From Laceyella sediminis (GTDB taxonomy: Bacteria > Bacillota > Bacilli > Thermoactinomycetales > Thermoactinomycetaceae), in NCBI RefSeq assembly GCF_003003125.1, contig NZ_PVTZ01000002.1:62001-126000 (forward strand): a DNA stretch of 64,000 bases, read 5' to 3'. Position numbers and translations under genes: made by a program. Shown piece after piece: positions 8,555 through 17,050 of this stretch (its first letter is position 1; the number at the start of each line of letters is the position of its first letter). The notes beneath the pieces were generated by a model. The model had not been told where the DNA came from and did no database searches. It was given only the letters and a program-made list of their open reading frames with translations.

Positions 8555-8588
8555 TAAAAAAGGCATCTGATATTAAAAATCAGATGCC
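8555..8588 (-). terminator. Intrinsic terminator of the hprK-lgt-ppaX-yvoF unit
   Basis: On the minus strand GGCATCTGAT pairs with ATCAGATGCC and is followed by TTTTTT. It lies 17 bases beyond the stop of the acetyltransferase gene, at the end of the minus-strand run. Confidence 0.9.
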
Positions 8589-8604
8589 TGTGGCAGATGC
8601 CGTA

Positions 8605-9111
8605 TCATGTGCCTTCGGTGGCCCGCTCGCGTATGATCCGCGCCGGGTTTCCGGCTACGAGCGCATGGGGTGGCACATCTTTGGTAACCACCGACCCCGC
8701 TCCCACCATCGCGTGATCGCCGATGGTGACACCGGGCAAAATGGTGCTGTTGGCGCCAATCATCACATGGTCGCCAATGACCACGTCACCTAGTCGGTAT
8801 TCGTGGATCAAGTATTCATGTGTCAGGATGGTTGTGTTATACCCGATGATGGTATTTTTACCGATACGGATTTTTTCAGGATACAGCACATCCATCGTGG
8901 CCATCAGTGCCACGGCCGTTTGCTCCCCGATTTCCATCCGCAAGCAGGTGCGGTACAACCACCGTTTCATCGACAAAAAGGGAACATAACGAGCAATCAA
9001 GATGATCAAGGTGTTCCAAAACACTTTCCAAAAGGGAATCGTTTGATAGAGTTGCCATAATGCATTACTTCCTTGCACTGGGAAGCGCTCTGTTTTTCTC
9101 ATCTCCATCAT
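8605..9111 (-). CDS. YvoF-like hexapeptide-repeat acetyltransferase
   Basis: A 168-residue acyltransferase with a left-handed beta helix, which normally transfers acetyl from acetyl-CoA to a sugar or similar acceptor. After a hydrophobic amino-terminal stretch (FWNTLIILIARYVPFL) come hexapeptide repeats, for example IRIGKNTIIGYNTTI, VVIGDHVMIGANSTI and VTIGDHAMVGAGSVV, and the usual end VAGNPARIIR. Its start overlaps the ppaX stop; ATGs at 9111, 9108 and 9102 are all possible, and 9102 has the best spacing from AGGGG. The order hprK-lgt-ppaX-this gene matches B. subtilis, where the gene is yvoF of unknown substrate. Confidence 0.85.
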   Translation of the reverse strand: MMEMRKTERFPVQGSNALWQLYQTIPFWKVFWNTLIILIARYVPFLSMKRWLYRTCLRMEIGEQTAVALMATMDVLYPEKIRIGKNTIIGYNTTILTHEYLIHEYRLGDVVIGDHVMIGANSTILPGVTIGDHAMVGAGSVVTKDVPPHALVAGNPARIIRERATEGT

Positions 9112-9758
9112 CCCCTGGCCGATTGGATCTGGACAATGTCAAGCAGTTGACGCATATCATCGATAAAATACGCGGGAGCCAGCCGTTTCAACTCATCGGC
9201 GTGCAAACTCCAAGCCACCCCTACCGCGGCCACACCGGCTCTTTCGGCGGCCATGAGATCATAGCGGCTGTCACCCACCATCAATGCCTGCTCGGCAGTG
9301 GCTTGCAGCTTGTCTAGCGCGAGATGGATCATGTCCGGTTCCGGTTTGCCCCGTTTCACGTCATCCACGGTGACGACAGCTGACATCAAGTGATCCAGCC
9401 CCATCCGTTTCAAGCCCATGTCCACAACCAGGCGACGCTTGTTGGACACGACAGCCAAGACGACTCCCGCTTCATGCAACTGAGTTAACACTTCGCGCAC
9501 ATGGGGAAACGATGCCACCAGCTCATCGTGTTTGGCCACGTTATAGGCATGGTACGTTTTGACCATCTCTTCGGCTTGAGAAGGGTCAAACCGGCGCATT
9601 TGGTCAAGCAACGGTTCACCCATGCATGCCAGCACATCCTGCTCAGTGTATTTTCCCGGGCAATGCGTCTCAAGCGTGTGCATAAATGAAGAAAGAATTA
9701 AGTTGTTGGTGTCGATCAGCGTTCCGTCCAAATCAAACAATATCACTGTGTATTTCAC
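9108..9758 (-). CDS. ppaX: PpaX, HAD-family pyrophosphatase
   Basis: PpaX hydrolyses the pyrophosphate that HPr kinase/phosphorylase releases when it dephosphorylates HPr-Ser-P, so it belongs functionally with hprK nearby. The 216-residue protein has HAD motif I FDLDGTLIDT at the start, motif II VVSNKR near residue 105, motif III lysine in GKPEPDM near residue 139 and motif IV VGDSRYD near residue 163. The start is GTG with GAGGTGA upstream. Sequence alone cannot separate PpaX from other phosphoglycolate-phosphatase-like HAD enzymes; the call rests on length and on the hprK-lgt neighbourhood. Confidence 0.85.
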   Translation of the reverse strand: MKYTVILFDLDGTLIDTNNLILSSFMHTLETHCPGKYTEQDVLACMGEPLLDQMRRFDPSQAEEMVKTYHAYNVAKHDELVASFPHVREVLTQLHEAGVVLAVVSNKRRLVVDMGLKRMGLDHLMSAVVTVDDVKRGKPEPDMIHLALDKLQATAEQALMVGDSRYDLMAAERAGVAAVGVAWSLHADELKRLAPAYFIDDMRQLLDIVQIQSARG

Positions 9759-9830
9759 ATTGTCACCTCATTTTTGGCATGAAAGAAGGAGATGGAAGAC
9801 ACCTCTTCCGATCTCCCGATGGTGCTAGCT

Positions 9831-10841
9831 CTACGCTTTTGCCTGGCCTTCTTTCTCCTCCGCTTGCGCATTGGTTTTCGTTTCCGCCGGCGATGCCGAT
9901 GGTTCTTTTTCGGCGGAATCTTGTGCACTGGCTGTGGCTGGCGCCTCTATGGTCGCTTCATCCCGATAAAAGGCCGTGGCTCTTCCCGTGGCCCGACGCC
10001 AAATGATGAGAAAAGCGCCTACCAAGACTAAGATTAAGCTCACCAGCTGGGCGATCCGCACGTTCCCTCCATCCATCATCCCCGGGTCAAACATGAGCGA
10101 CATCGGAGACCATAACAGCTCCATCACCGACACTAACCAGTCAGGGCCGGTAAAGGTTAAGCTGTCGGTACGCAATCCTTCGATGAAAAAGCGCCCGAGC
10201 GAGTACCAGATCATATAGCTAAACAGCACCTCGCCGCGGCGTGGGTTAAAATGCCTGATCAACAACAATAAGCCGAACCCGACCAGATTCCACATCGATT
10301 CATAGAAGAACGTCGGATGATAGTAAGCCCCTTGAATGTTCATTTGCTCGATAATCCAATCCGGCAAATGCAAACCTTCCAAAAAGGCCCGACTCACCTC
10401 ACCGCCGTGGGCCTCTTGGTTGATAAAGTTGCCCCATCGTCCGATCGCTTGGCCCAAAAGCACGCTAGGAATCACAATGTCGGCCAACTGCAAGAAATCG
10501 ATGTTTTTTTTCTTCACAAATATGTATCCGACGAGAAAAGCGGCAATCAAGCCTCCGTGAATAGCCAGCCCGCCTTTCCAGACGGCTACGATGTCCTCAG
10601 GATGCATGGCATAGTATTCCCACTCAAACAGAACGTAATATAGGCGGGCGCCGACAATCGCTGAGGGCAGTATCCACAGCATCATATCAAGAATCGTGTC
10701 ACTGTCCAGCCCGCGCCTCTCGCCTTCGCGAACGGCCAGGATCAATCCCAGCAACGCAGCTGTCCCCATGATGACACCATACCAATGCACTTGAAATGGA
10801 CCCAGCTTAAACGCAACCGGATCAATGACTGCTTGCCACAT
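9831..10841 (-). CDS. lgt: Lgt, prolipoprotein diacylglyceryl transferase
   Basis: An integral membrane enzyme that moves diacylglycerol from phosphatidylglycerol to the lipobox cysteine of prelipoproteins. The family core is clear: [18 protein letters not shown] in the first helix, [11 protein letters not shown] near residue 65, and the Lgt signature [14 protein letters not shown] near residue 135. [16 protein letters not shown] and [20 protein letters not shown] follow. At 336 residues it is longer than usual because of a charged, alanine- and glutamate-rich cytoplasmic tail after the last helix. The ATG at 10841 is preferred to 10871 because of GAAAGGAG upstream. Confidence 0.95.
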   Translation of the reverse strand: MWQAVIDPVAFKLGPFQVHWYGVIMGTAALLGLILAVREGERRGLDSDTILDMMLWILPSAIVGARLYYVLFEWEYYAMHPEDIVAVWKGGLAIHGGLIAAFLVGYIFVKKKNIDFLQLADIVIPSVLLGQAIGRWGNFINQEAHGGEVSRAFLEGLHLPDWIIEQMNIQGAYYHPTFFYESMWNLVGFGLLLLIRHFNPRRGEVLFSYMIWYSLGRFFIEGLRTDSLTFTGPDWLVSVMELLWSPMSLMFDPGMMDGGNVRIAQLVSLILVLVGAFLIIWRRATGRATAFYRDEATIEAPATASAQDSAEKEPSASPAETKTNAQAEEKEGQAKA

Positions 10842-11053
10842 GGTTCGCACACTCCTTTCTTCCCTTCGCATCCACTATCCCTTGTATTTTATCGCAAACG
10901 ATTCAGATAGGAAAAGGGATTAAGAGCAATCAGGAAAAACCCTTCTCTTCATCCCCGTAATTTGTTTATTCATCCATATTTTAACATCTCATCCATAGAC
11001 ACAAAATGTCTGATTTATTAAAATAGGTTACACACGCCTCGGAGGTATTTATT
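10842..11053. other. Intergenic region between lgt and the small Cys-rich ORF
   Basis: A+T-rich 210 bases with no gene. A TAAAAT box on the minus strand about 50 bases upstream of lgt could be a weak -10 but has no convincing -35. AGACA and TGTCT near 10996-11011 form a short inverted repeat. Confidence 0.4.
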
Positions 11054-11281
11054 TTGCATCCGATATATTTTTCTGATAATAAAATAAACGAACGCTACGA
11101 TTGCTTAGAATGTAACAAGCTGGCAAGCGTAAGCGTCAAAAATGGGAAAGGGACATGCCTCACACCGGGATGCCTACGGGACACACCGATCCAGTTCGTC
11201 TATTTTCCGCACTGGCCCAAGCCCAAAGCAAGCCGCCAAGGCCGCCCTTTTTTCCCATTTATGAACGACTTCGATCCATGA
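11054..11281 (+). CDS. Small protein with two cysteine pairs, unknown function
   Basis: A 75-residue reading frame from a TTG start, unrelated to any family I recognise. In its favour, CGGAGGT lies eight bases upstream of the TTG, and the product holds two spaced cysteine pairs, YDCLECNKLAS and GTCLTPGCLR (C-x2-C-x14-C-x4-C), which could bind zinc, followed by a proline- and aromatic-rich tail. It runs opposite to its neighbours in a 550-base gap between lgt and hprK. Against it: a weak start codon, short length and no seen homologue. Confidence 0.45.
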   Translation: MHPIYFSDNKINERYDCLECNKLASVSVKNGKGTCLTPGCLRDTPIQFVYFPHWPKPKASRQGRPFFPFMNDFDP

Positions 11282-11395
11282 TCAACGACTTGCTACGGAG
11301 CCGTCGCTAAAAGAGTCTTGTGGGGATGCCCATGGCTGGCGGCGGCTTCGGATGCCAGGTTCCGCCCTCGAAAGCCTAAGCTTGTCCCCTATCCC

Positions 11396-12331
11396 TTAAT
11401 CGATCTCGTCCCCTTCATCGATCACTTCTCCCAGCTTTTGCACAAATTGTTGTGCCGCGTGATAGCCCAGTCGCTTCAGTCGGAAATTCATCGCCGCCAC
11501 TTCAATGATAACAGCCAAGTTCCGCCCTGGACGCACGGGGACGATCAGCTTGGGAAGCTCCGTGTCGATGATGCGGACTTTCTCCTCATCCAAGCCCAGT
11601 CGGTCATACTGCCTTTTTTCTTGCCATGCTTCCAAATGAATCGTCAACGATATCCGCTTTTTATCCCTGACCGCACCGGCCCCAAACAAAGTCATCACAT
11701 TGATGATGCCCAAACCGCGGATTTCCAGCAGATAGCGAATCAAATCAGGGGCGTGCCCCACCAAGCTGCCTTCCTCCGTTTGGGTGATTTCCACCGCGTC
11801 ATCCGCCACCAAACGGTGACCGCGCTTTACCAGTTCCAAAGCGGTTTCGCTTTTCCCGATGCCGCTGGAGCCGGTGATCAGCACGCCAATCCCGTAAATG
11901 TCAACCAACACCCCGTGCATGGTGGTGGTGGGGGCAAGCAACTTTTCCAGATAGTTGGTCAGCTTGCTCGCAAAACGGGTGGTCGCCATCTCGGTTCTGA
12001 GAATCGGAACTTTTTTCTCTTGGGCGGCTTGAACCAACTCCGAAGGCACGTCATAGTTCCGCGTCAAAATGAAACAGGGAATCTCCGGATGGCACAATCG
12101 GTCAAACCGCTCTTGTCGTTCCGCTTTCGTCAATCCTTCAATGAAGGACAATTCCGTTTTTCCAAGCAGCTGCAAGCGCTCAACGGGGTGGAACGTGAAA
12201 AAGCCGGCCAATTCCAAGCCCGGGCGGTACAAGTCCGCGACCGTGACCCGGCGCCGGTCTAATTGATCCCAACCAGAGATCACTTCCAAGTCGAATTGTT
12301 GAACGATGCTTTTAATCGTCACTTTGCTCAT
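11396..12331 (-). CDS. hprK: HprK, HPr kinase/phosphorylase
   Basis: Phosphorylates serine 46 of HPr (and Crh) with ATP or pyrophosphate and reverses the reaction with inorganic phosphate; HPr-Ser-P then acts with CcpA in carbon catabolite control. The 311-residue length is normal. The Walker A loop is [14 protein letters not shown] near residue 153, with the catalytic VADDAVEI near residue 176, and the family signature [19 protein letters not shown] near residue 202. The start has GGAGAG upstream. The leader holds a 14-base palindrome, GTCGCATATGCGAC (12348-12361), of unknown meaning. It heads the hprK-lgt-ppaX-yvoF order known from Bacillus. Confidence 0.97.
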   Translation of the reverse strand: MSKVTIKSIVQQFDLEVISGWDQLDRRRVTVADLYRPGLELAGFFTFHPVERLQLLGKTELSFIEGLTKAERQERFDRLCHPEIPCFILTRNYDVPSELVQAAQEKKVPILRTEMATTRFASKLTNYLEKLLAPTTTMHGVLVDIYGIGVLITGSSGIGKSETALELVKRGHRLVADDAVEITQTEEGSLVGHAPDLIRYLLEIRGLGIINVMTLFGAGAVRDKKRISLTIHLEAWQEKRQYDRLGLDEEKVRIIDTELPKLIVPVRPGRNLAVIIEVAAMNFRLKRLGYHAAQQFVQKLGEVIDEGDEID

Positions 12332-12400
12332 CTGGCACTCTCCTACCGTCGCATATGCGACAGAGCGACTGACATCCAGCCGCTCTCGTCTTTATTACCA

Positions 12401-13510
12401 CTACAGTACCGTTTTTTCTGTTTCTTTGTCAAAGATGTGTGCCTTGTTCATATCGAGCGCCAACGTAACTTGCGCTTCTGGCACGTACTGGGTGCGGGCG
12501 TTGACGCGGGCGGTCAGCCACTTGTCTCCCAAGCCGCTGACATACAGGTACATTTCCGAACCCATGTTTTCGGCTACTTCCACCTTGGCGGTGAAACGGC
12601 TGTCCGGCGACGCCTCAATGAAGACCGGTTCGTCGTGAACGGCTTCCGGGCGGATGCCGAAAATGACCTCTTTGCCTACATACCCCTGTTCACGCAAACC
12701 ATGGGCCCGACCAGTCGGGATCTTCACTTTTGCACCCTCTGTTTGGAAATAAATCTCGCCGTCTTCTTCTTTGAGAACCCCTTCGACGAAATTCATGGCT
12801 GGCGACCCAATGAAACCGGCCACAAACATGTTCGCCGGGTTGTTGTAAATCTCGGTGGGCGTGTCCACTTGTTGGATCACTCCGTCTTTCATTACTACGA
12901 TGCGGTCGCCCATCGTCATCGCTTCGGTTTGGTCGTGGGTGACGTAGATGATGGTGGTTTCAAGGCGCTGATGCAATTTACTGATCTCTGTGCGCATTTG
13001 CACGCGCAATTTGGCGTCTAGGTTGGATAACGGCTCATCCATCAAAAACACTTGCGGTTCGCGGACAATCGCCCGCCCAAGTGCAACGCGTTGCCGCTGG
13101 CCACCGGAAAGTTGCTTGGGCTTGCGGTCAAGCAGATGCTCGATATCGAGAATCTTAGCCGCTTCCCGTACCCGCTTTTCAATCTCATCTTTTTTAAACT
13201 TGCGCAACTTCAATCCGAACGCCATGTTTTCATAAACGGTCATGTGCGGATACAATGCATAGCTTTGGAACACCATGGCAATGTCGCGGTCTTTCGGCGC
13301 CACATCGTTCACCAAGCGATCGCCGATGTACAATTCCCCTTCCGAAATCTCCTCCAATCCCGCAATCATGCGCAGAGTAGTCGATTTTCCGCAACCCGAC
13401 GGCCCCACCAACACCAAGAATTCCTTATCTTTAATTTCAAGATTAAAGTCTTTCACCACCAAATGGTCCCCATATCTTTTATACACATGGTTCAGACACA
13501 CTTTCGCCAT
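12401..13510 (-). CDS. MsmX/UgpC-type sugar ABC transporter ATPase
   Basis: An ABC ATPase that energises sugar importers; MsmX-type proteins serve several permeases encoded elsewhere, which fits the absence of permease or binding-protein genes here. It has Walker [11 protein letters not shown] near residue 37, the Q-loop [11 protein letters not shown], signature [14 protein letters not shown] near residue 134, Walker [13 protein letters not shown] and the H-loop [11 protein letters not shown] regulatory beta domain follows (GIRPEAV near residue 295). The ATG at 13510 is preferred because GGAGGG lies 9 bases before it; the ATG at 13516 is only 3 bases away from it. The gene lies between a CdaR-type regulator and hprK, all on one strand. 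Confidence 0.93.
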   Translation of the reverse strand: MAKVCLNHVYKRYGDHLVVKDFNLEIKDKEFLVLVGPSGCGKSTTLRMIAGLEEISEGELYIGDRLVNDVAPKDRDIAMVFQSYALYPHMTVYENMAFGLKLRKFKKDEIEKRVREAAKILDIEHLLDRKPKQLSGGQRQRVALGRAIVREPQVFLMDEPLSNLDAKLRVQMRTEISKLHQRLETTIIYVTHDQTEAMTMGDRIVVMKDGVIQQVDTPTEIYNNPANMFVAGFIGSPAMNFVEGVLKEEDGEIYFQTEGAKVKIPTGRAHGLREQGYVGKEVIFGIRPEAVHDEPVFIEASPDSRFTAKVEVAENMGSEMYLYVSGLGDKWLTARVNARTQYVPEAQVTLALDMNKAHIFDKETEKTVL

Positions 13511-13639
13511 TGTCATACACCCTCCCGAAGCATGATCTAATGCATGTCCGCCTCGTTCTCCGGACATCCCTCAGCTTCATTCTATGACAGGTTGGGCGAT
13601 GAATCATTGTGCAAAGGTCACAAAAAGCTCTGTATGGTT

Positions 13640-14614
13640 TCACCTTTCGCCTTCCTGATGGTTCAAAAGCAACAGCACCACCTTGATCAGCATCGCATCC
13701 GCAAACCGCCGCACATCGAGTCCCGTTTCCTGTTTCACCCGGTCAAACCGGTATAAAAGAGTGTTGCGGTGCACATACAGATGGCGGGCCGTTTCACTGA
13801 TATTTAGATCCAACCGCAAGAAGGCCTCAATCGTTTTGCGCATTTCCTCTTCCCGCAACAAAGCCAAGCCCGGCATCTCTGCCAAAAAGGTTTTGACCGC
13901 CTGATCGTCCAATTGCGTCAACAGCCGTTCCAACCGCGGTTTCCATGTCACCCAGACGGCTTTTTCCATGCGGAACGAACGCACCGCTTCCCGCACCTGT
14001 GCCATGCGCTGCCACATGCCGGGGAGTTGTTCCCAAGAAACAATCGGCGGAGCCAGCACCATGCTCGCTGTCAGCCCCAACTCATCGGCTAAAGCCTCCT
14101 GCAATCCAGATGCCGCTTCGAGCAACAGCTCTTCTGCTTCCAAAGTGAACTTCTCCTCACCGATCCACTCCCGCAACGGGACGAACAGCAACCAGTCACT
14201 CTCGTTTAGACCCACCAACCACGGGGAACTCCCGGCAAAGTATGTATCCAACAGCACAGACAAATCTTCTTTGGCGAAAAAAGGGCGCCCTTGCTCAAAC
14301 ATCAATAGCGCCGGCATCCGCCCGCCGGGAAGGTGATGGTTAAGATGCGCCGGTACCGGTGCGGGTGGCCCACCGTCCAACACGCCTTTGATCCATTCCT
14401 CCAACCCCAGGCGCTTCGCTGGCTTCATTTCTTCATTTAGCAACCACTCAATCAACGCTTGTTCCCGTTTTGTCAATGCCAAGCCAAAGGTAATCCACTC
14501 TCCTGAAGAAAGTTGGAATGCCGTCTCCCCCGGCGCAGGGCGCGACGGCTTTACGCGGTTAGCTCGGACGCCAAGAATCCGTTCAATCCGCCTCACCCTT
14601 TCCCACGCATGCAT
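13640..14614 (-). CDS. CdaR/PucR-type transcriptional regulator
   Basis: A 324-residue soluble regulator. The carboxyl end is a PucR-type helix-turn-helix, DLNISETARHLYVHRNTLLY followed by RFDRVKQETGLDVR, common to CdaR-like activators of sugar-acid, purine or lipid use. The amino half has no clear ligand domain that I recognise. The ATG at 14614 is chosen over 14728 because AAAGGAGTGA lies just upstream. It precedes the MsmX-type ATPase on the same strand and diverges from the sortase gene; a direct repeat in the gap between them is a candidate binding site. Confidence 0.75.
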   Translation of the reverse strand: MHAWERVRRIERILGVRANRVKPSRPAPGETAFQLSSGEWITFGLALTKREQALIEWLLNEEMKPAKRLGLEEWIKGVLDGGPPAPVPAHLNHHLPGGRMPALLMFEQGRPFFAKEDLSVLLDTYFAGSSPWLVGLNESDWLLFVPLREWIGEEKFTLEAEELLLEAASGLQEALADELGLTASMVLAPPIVSWEQLPGMWQRMAQVREAVRSFRMEKAVWVTWKPRLERLLTQLDDQAVKTFLAEMPGLALLREEEMRKTIEAFLRLDLNISETARHLYVHRNTLLYRFDRVKQETGLDVRRFADAMLIKVVLLLLNHQEGER

Positions 14615-14689
14615 CGATGTCACTCCTTTGTCCGCTCTTTTGTCCGACAATGTTAGGATATCGTTTTTGGCGGAGATATGAAAGCGGGG

Positions 14690-14740
14690 CAAAACGCCCT
14701 TGTCGTCACAACAACCGCACAGACACAAAACGCCCTTGTC
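14690..14740. repeat. Direct repeat in the regulator-sortase intergenic region
   Basis: CAAAACGCCCTTGTC occurs twice, at 14690-14704 and 14726-14740, 36 bases apart start to start. The spacing places both copies roughly on the same DNA face near the divergent starts, as for an operator. Confidence 0.6.
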
Positions 14741-14828
14741 CTACGAATAAATATAGTGAAGGAAACGAATGAACCAACGCGAAACTTTTACACATCAGAT
14801 TCATGCACCTCACAAAGGAGTGATACAC

Positions 14829-15458
14829 ATGGCCAAGAAAGCGGCTTGGCTCTTGATGATCGCTGGTGCGCTGATTTTAGGATACAACGCTTTTCATTGG
14901 TGGAACGAAATCAGCATCGCCGTGGTCGATCCCAAGTTGGCCATGTCCATATCGGATGACTGGAACGAAACCGCCAAGGCGCCGGCCCTGCCGCAGGGCA
15001 AGAAAGATGACAGCGCACAAGTTGCAAATGGTGTCAAAGTCGGGGAGCTGGTTATCCCCAAAATGGGAGCCATCTTGCCCATCGTCCAGGGAACGGATGA
15101 TCAATCCCTTAAAAAAGGGGTCGGCCTCTATGAAGGCTACGGCACAGTCAACCCCGGCGAGACGGGACATGTGGTTCTATCCGGACACCGTGATACAGTT
15201 TTTCGCGGATTGGGCGACCTGAAGGCCGGTGATAAGTTGTATATCCGGTACAATGGAAACATCTTTACTTATCAGTTTCGCAAACACTGGATCACCCATG
15301 CTGACGACCGGACGGTGATCGTACCTATACCACGGCCCGTGTTGACTTTGACTACCTGTTACCCGTTTGATTACATTGGGGACGCCCCCGACCGTTACAT
15401 CATTCGCGCAGAATTGATTGAAATCAAGCCCGACAAGGCAAACCCATCATCTGCATAA
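14829..15458 (+). CDS. Class D sortase
   Basis: A membrane-anchored transpeptidase that joins proteins with a sorting signal to the cell wall or to one another. The 209-residue protein starts with a single membrane helix (AAWLLMIAGALILGYNAF) and carries the sortase catalytic set: histidine in VVLSGHRDTVF near residue 121, cysteine in TLTTCYPF near residue 180 and arginine in APDRYIIRAE near residue 193. The TLTTC form fits class D. The ATG at 14829 has AAAGGAG upstream. No LPxTG substrate is encoded nearby. Confidence 0.9.
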   Translation: MAKKAAWLLMIAGALILGYNAFHWWNEISIAVVDPKLAMSISDDWNETAKAPALPQGKKDDSAQVANGVKVGELVIPKMGAILPIVQGTDDQSLKKGVGLYEGYGTVNPGETGHVVLSGHRDTVFRGLGDLKAGDKLYIRYNGNIFTYQFRKHWITHADDRTVIVPIPRPVLTLTTCYPFDYIGDAPDRYIIRAELIEIKPDKANPSSA

Positions 15459-15494
15459 AAAGGAGTGCTTCTGCCAATGGAAGCACTCCTTTAT
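15459..15494 (+). terminator. Terminator after the sortase gene
   Basis: AAAGGAGTGCTTC (15459-15471) pairs perfectly with GAAGCACTCCTTT (15480-15492), starting right at the stop codon. The T-run is short. Confidence 0.7.
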
Positions 15495-15532
15495 CGTTGC
15501 CATGCTTATCAGAAGAACGAGCGGGCATACGT

Positions 15533-15583
15533 CAGGGATGTGTCTGGTACATCTCGTCACGCGTGATGTCTAACACACCCTAA
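15533..15583. repeat. 50-base imperfect fold-back with MITE-like ends
   Basis: AGGGATGTGTCTGGTACATC at the left and GATGTCTAACACACCCT at the right are near-complementary, giving an imperfect palindrome. The ends AGGG(A)TGTGT and ACACACCCT resemble those of the 135-base element at 27798 and 56762. It may be an internally deleted copy, or simply a terminator of the YvlD-like gene. Confidence 0.4.
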
Positions 15584-15915
15584 TCAACAAACTTATCAGC
15601 CACCCAAGTCACCACAGCCACCAGCAAAGCACCCAAAAATGCAGGCACAAAGCCGCTGACCTCTAAACCGTCCACCAACACCCCAGTCAACCAGAACAGA
15701 ATCGCGTTGATCACCAAGGAAAACAAACCCAATGTCAGCAGGTTGATCGGCAAGGTTAACAACATGACTAACGGGCGCACAATCAAGTTGATCAGCCCCA
15801 GCACCAAAGCGGCCATGAATGCCGTTCCCCAACTTGCCACCTCAATACCGGGAATCCATTTCGCCGCGGCGACCACTGCGACTGCGCTGGCCAAAAAACG
15901 CACCAATAAACCCAT
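15580..15915 (-). CDS. YvlD-like membrane protein (phage-holin-4-like family)
   Basis: A 111-residue integral membrane protein with about four helices, for example LVRFLASAVAVVAAAKWI, FMAALVLGLINLIVRPLVML and FSLVINAILFWLTGVLV. The INLIVRPLVMLLTLPINLLT stretch is typical of the family called YvlD in Bacillus, annotated as phage holin family 4 although chromosomal; in B. subtilis it belongs to an envelope-stress locus. The ATG at 15915 is favoured over 15924 because GGGAG is too close to the latter. It is a single gene here. Confidence 0.8.
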   Translation of the reverse strand: MGLLVRFLASAVAVVAAAKWIPGIEVASWGTAFMAALVLGLINLIVRPLVMLLTLPINLLTLGLFSLVINAILFWLTGVLVDGLEVSGFVPAFLGALLVAVVTWVADKFVD

Positions 15916-15924
15916 TTGTCCCAT

Positions 15925-16239
15925 CTCCCTGTCTTTTTCAATTCATCGCTACATATATTACATGTTCTGAACCAAATTTGCACACCTTAGCAATAGCATA
16001 CCACGTCAGCAGGTTCTAAAACCTGTTTCTACATGGTACAAAACCGATTGGCGCTAAAACCTGCCCTAGGCGAAGCTCATAGGGAAATGAGCCTTCTGTA
16101 TGCTATTGCATTTCACCGTTTCTTGTTTGCGACGGGCCGGTAGGAGTGTGTGCAATCAGACTAAAACCATTCCTTGTTCAAACATAAAAGCGGCGCCGGG
16201 TGGTAATTGATTTCCCTTCGCCGCTTATCGACCTACGCT
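15925..16239. repeat. Intergenic region with a long-range inverted repeat (15990-16109)
   Basis: GCAATAGCATAC (15990-16001) is the exact reverse complement of GTATGCTATTGC (16098-16109). An outer pair, TTGCACAC (15978-15985) and GTGTGCAA (16146-16153), nests around it. Inside are CAGGTT/AACCTG and GCTCAT/ATGAGC hairpins and two copies of CTAAAACCTG. This could be a structured RNA or a small non-autonomous element. No coding frame is seen. Confidence 0.5.
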
Positions 16240-17037
16240 CTAATATGTAAAATAGATATACGGGTCTTTCAGCGGTTTGACCTTCTCTACCGCCTCTAAT
16301 TTGATTACCGGCATGTCAACTCCATCATACATCCCCACATCCAGCGACCCGGTTACTTCCACCCAATCGTTGTCTTTGAGAGTAGCGGTCTTCGCCCCCT
16401 CAGTCAAAAACCCAATCACAATCGCATCCGCCGTGCAACAGGTAACTGAAAAGCGACCCACCACCAACTGGTTCTTTTTCATCGTGTCATCGCGGTAAAC
16501 AAACCCTTTTAGCTTGATCTTCTTCCCTTTGAATTGTTGTGGATAGAAGTTGAGCGTATTGTAGTAATCGGCATACGTTTCCTGTGATAGATGGATCACA
16601 GGCTCGCGTTGCAACTGCGGAATAAATTTTTTGTAGGGGTCTTCTGGCACCGCCAAAGGATCCGCGTTGGTATCTGATGCAGACGATGGGGCGGATTTCT
16701 TTTGTTGCTGTTCATTCACGCTTTTGGCCGATAAATAGCTCACCCCTTTTTTGCTCGCGATGGATGCATCCAACGCTTTTGGGGGGATCAAGAGATACAT
16801 CGCCATCGGCAACAGCAACACCAAGTACCCCCAAGCGCCGATCCGATGCAACTCGCTCCCCTTCATGTTCCACAGCTGAACCAATCCCAGCAGCACCAGG
16901 ATCAAGACGCTGGCAACGATCAACCACGTAAACCGAGGATTGACAAACAACGACAGCTCACCGGTTATGATCAGTTGCACCAGCAAAACCGACATACCCA
17001 AGCAAATCCCCACACGCAACCAAGCTTTCAACACCAT
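16240..17037 (-). CDS. YcgQ-like TIGR03943-family membrane protein
   Basis: A 265-residue protein with two or three amino-terminal membrane helices (GICLGMSVLLVQLIITGELS, LIVASVLILVLLGLVQL, YLVLLLPMAMYLLIP), a low-complexity linker and an extracytoplasmic beta-rich domain with FSVTCCTADAIVIGF near residue 200, whose paired cysteines are typical of the family. It is encoded 13 bases after a YcgR-like permease. In B. subtilis the ycgR-ycgQ pair belongs to the zinc (Zur) regulon, so a role in metal handling is likely, but no Zur box is seen here. AAAGGAGG is so close to the ATG that GTG at 17034 may be the true start. Confidence 0.85.
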   Translation of the reverse strand: MVLKAWLRVGICLGMSVLLVQLIITGELSLFVNPRFTWLIVASVLILVLLGLVQLWNMKGSELHRIGAWGYLVLLLPMAMYLLIPPKALDASIASKKGVSYLSAKSVNEQQQKKSAPSSASDTNADPLAVPEDPYKKFIPQLQREPVIHLSQETYADYYNTLNFYPQQFKGKKIKLKGFVYRDDTMKKNQLVVGRFSVTCCTADAIVIGFLTEGAKTATLKDNDWVEVTGSLDVGMYDGVDMPVIKLEAVEKVKPLKDPYIYFTY

Positions 17038-17050
17038 TCCCTCCTTTATA

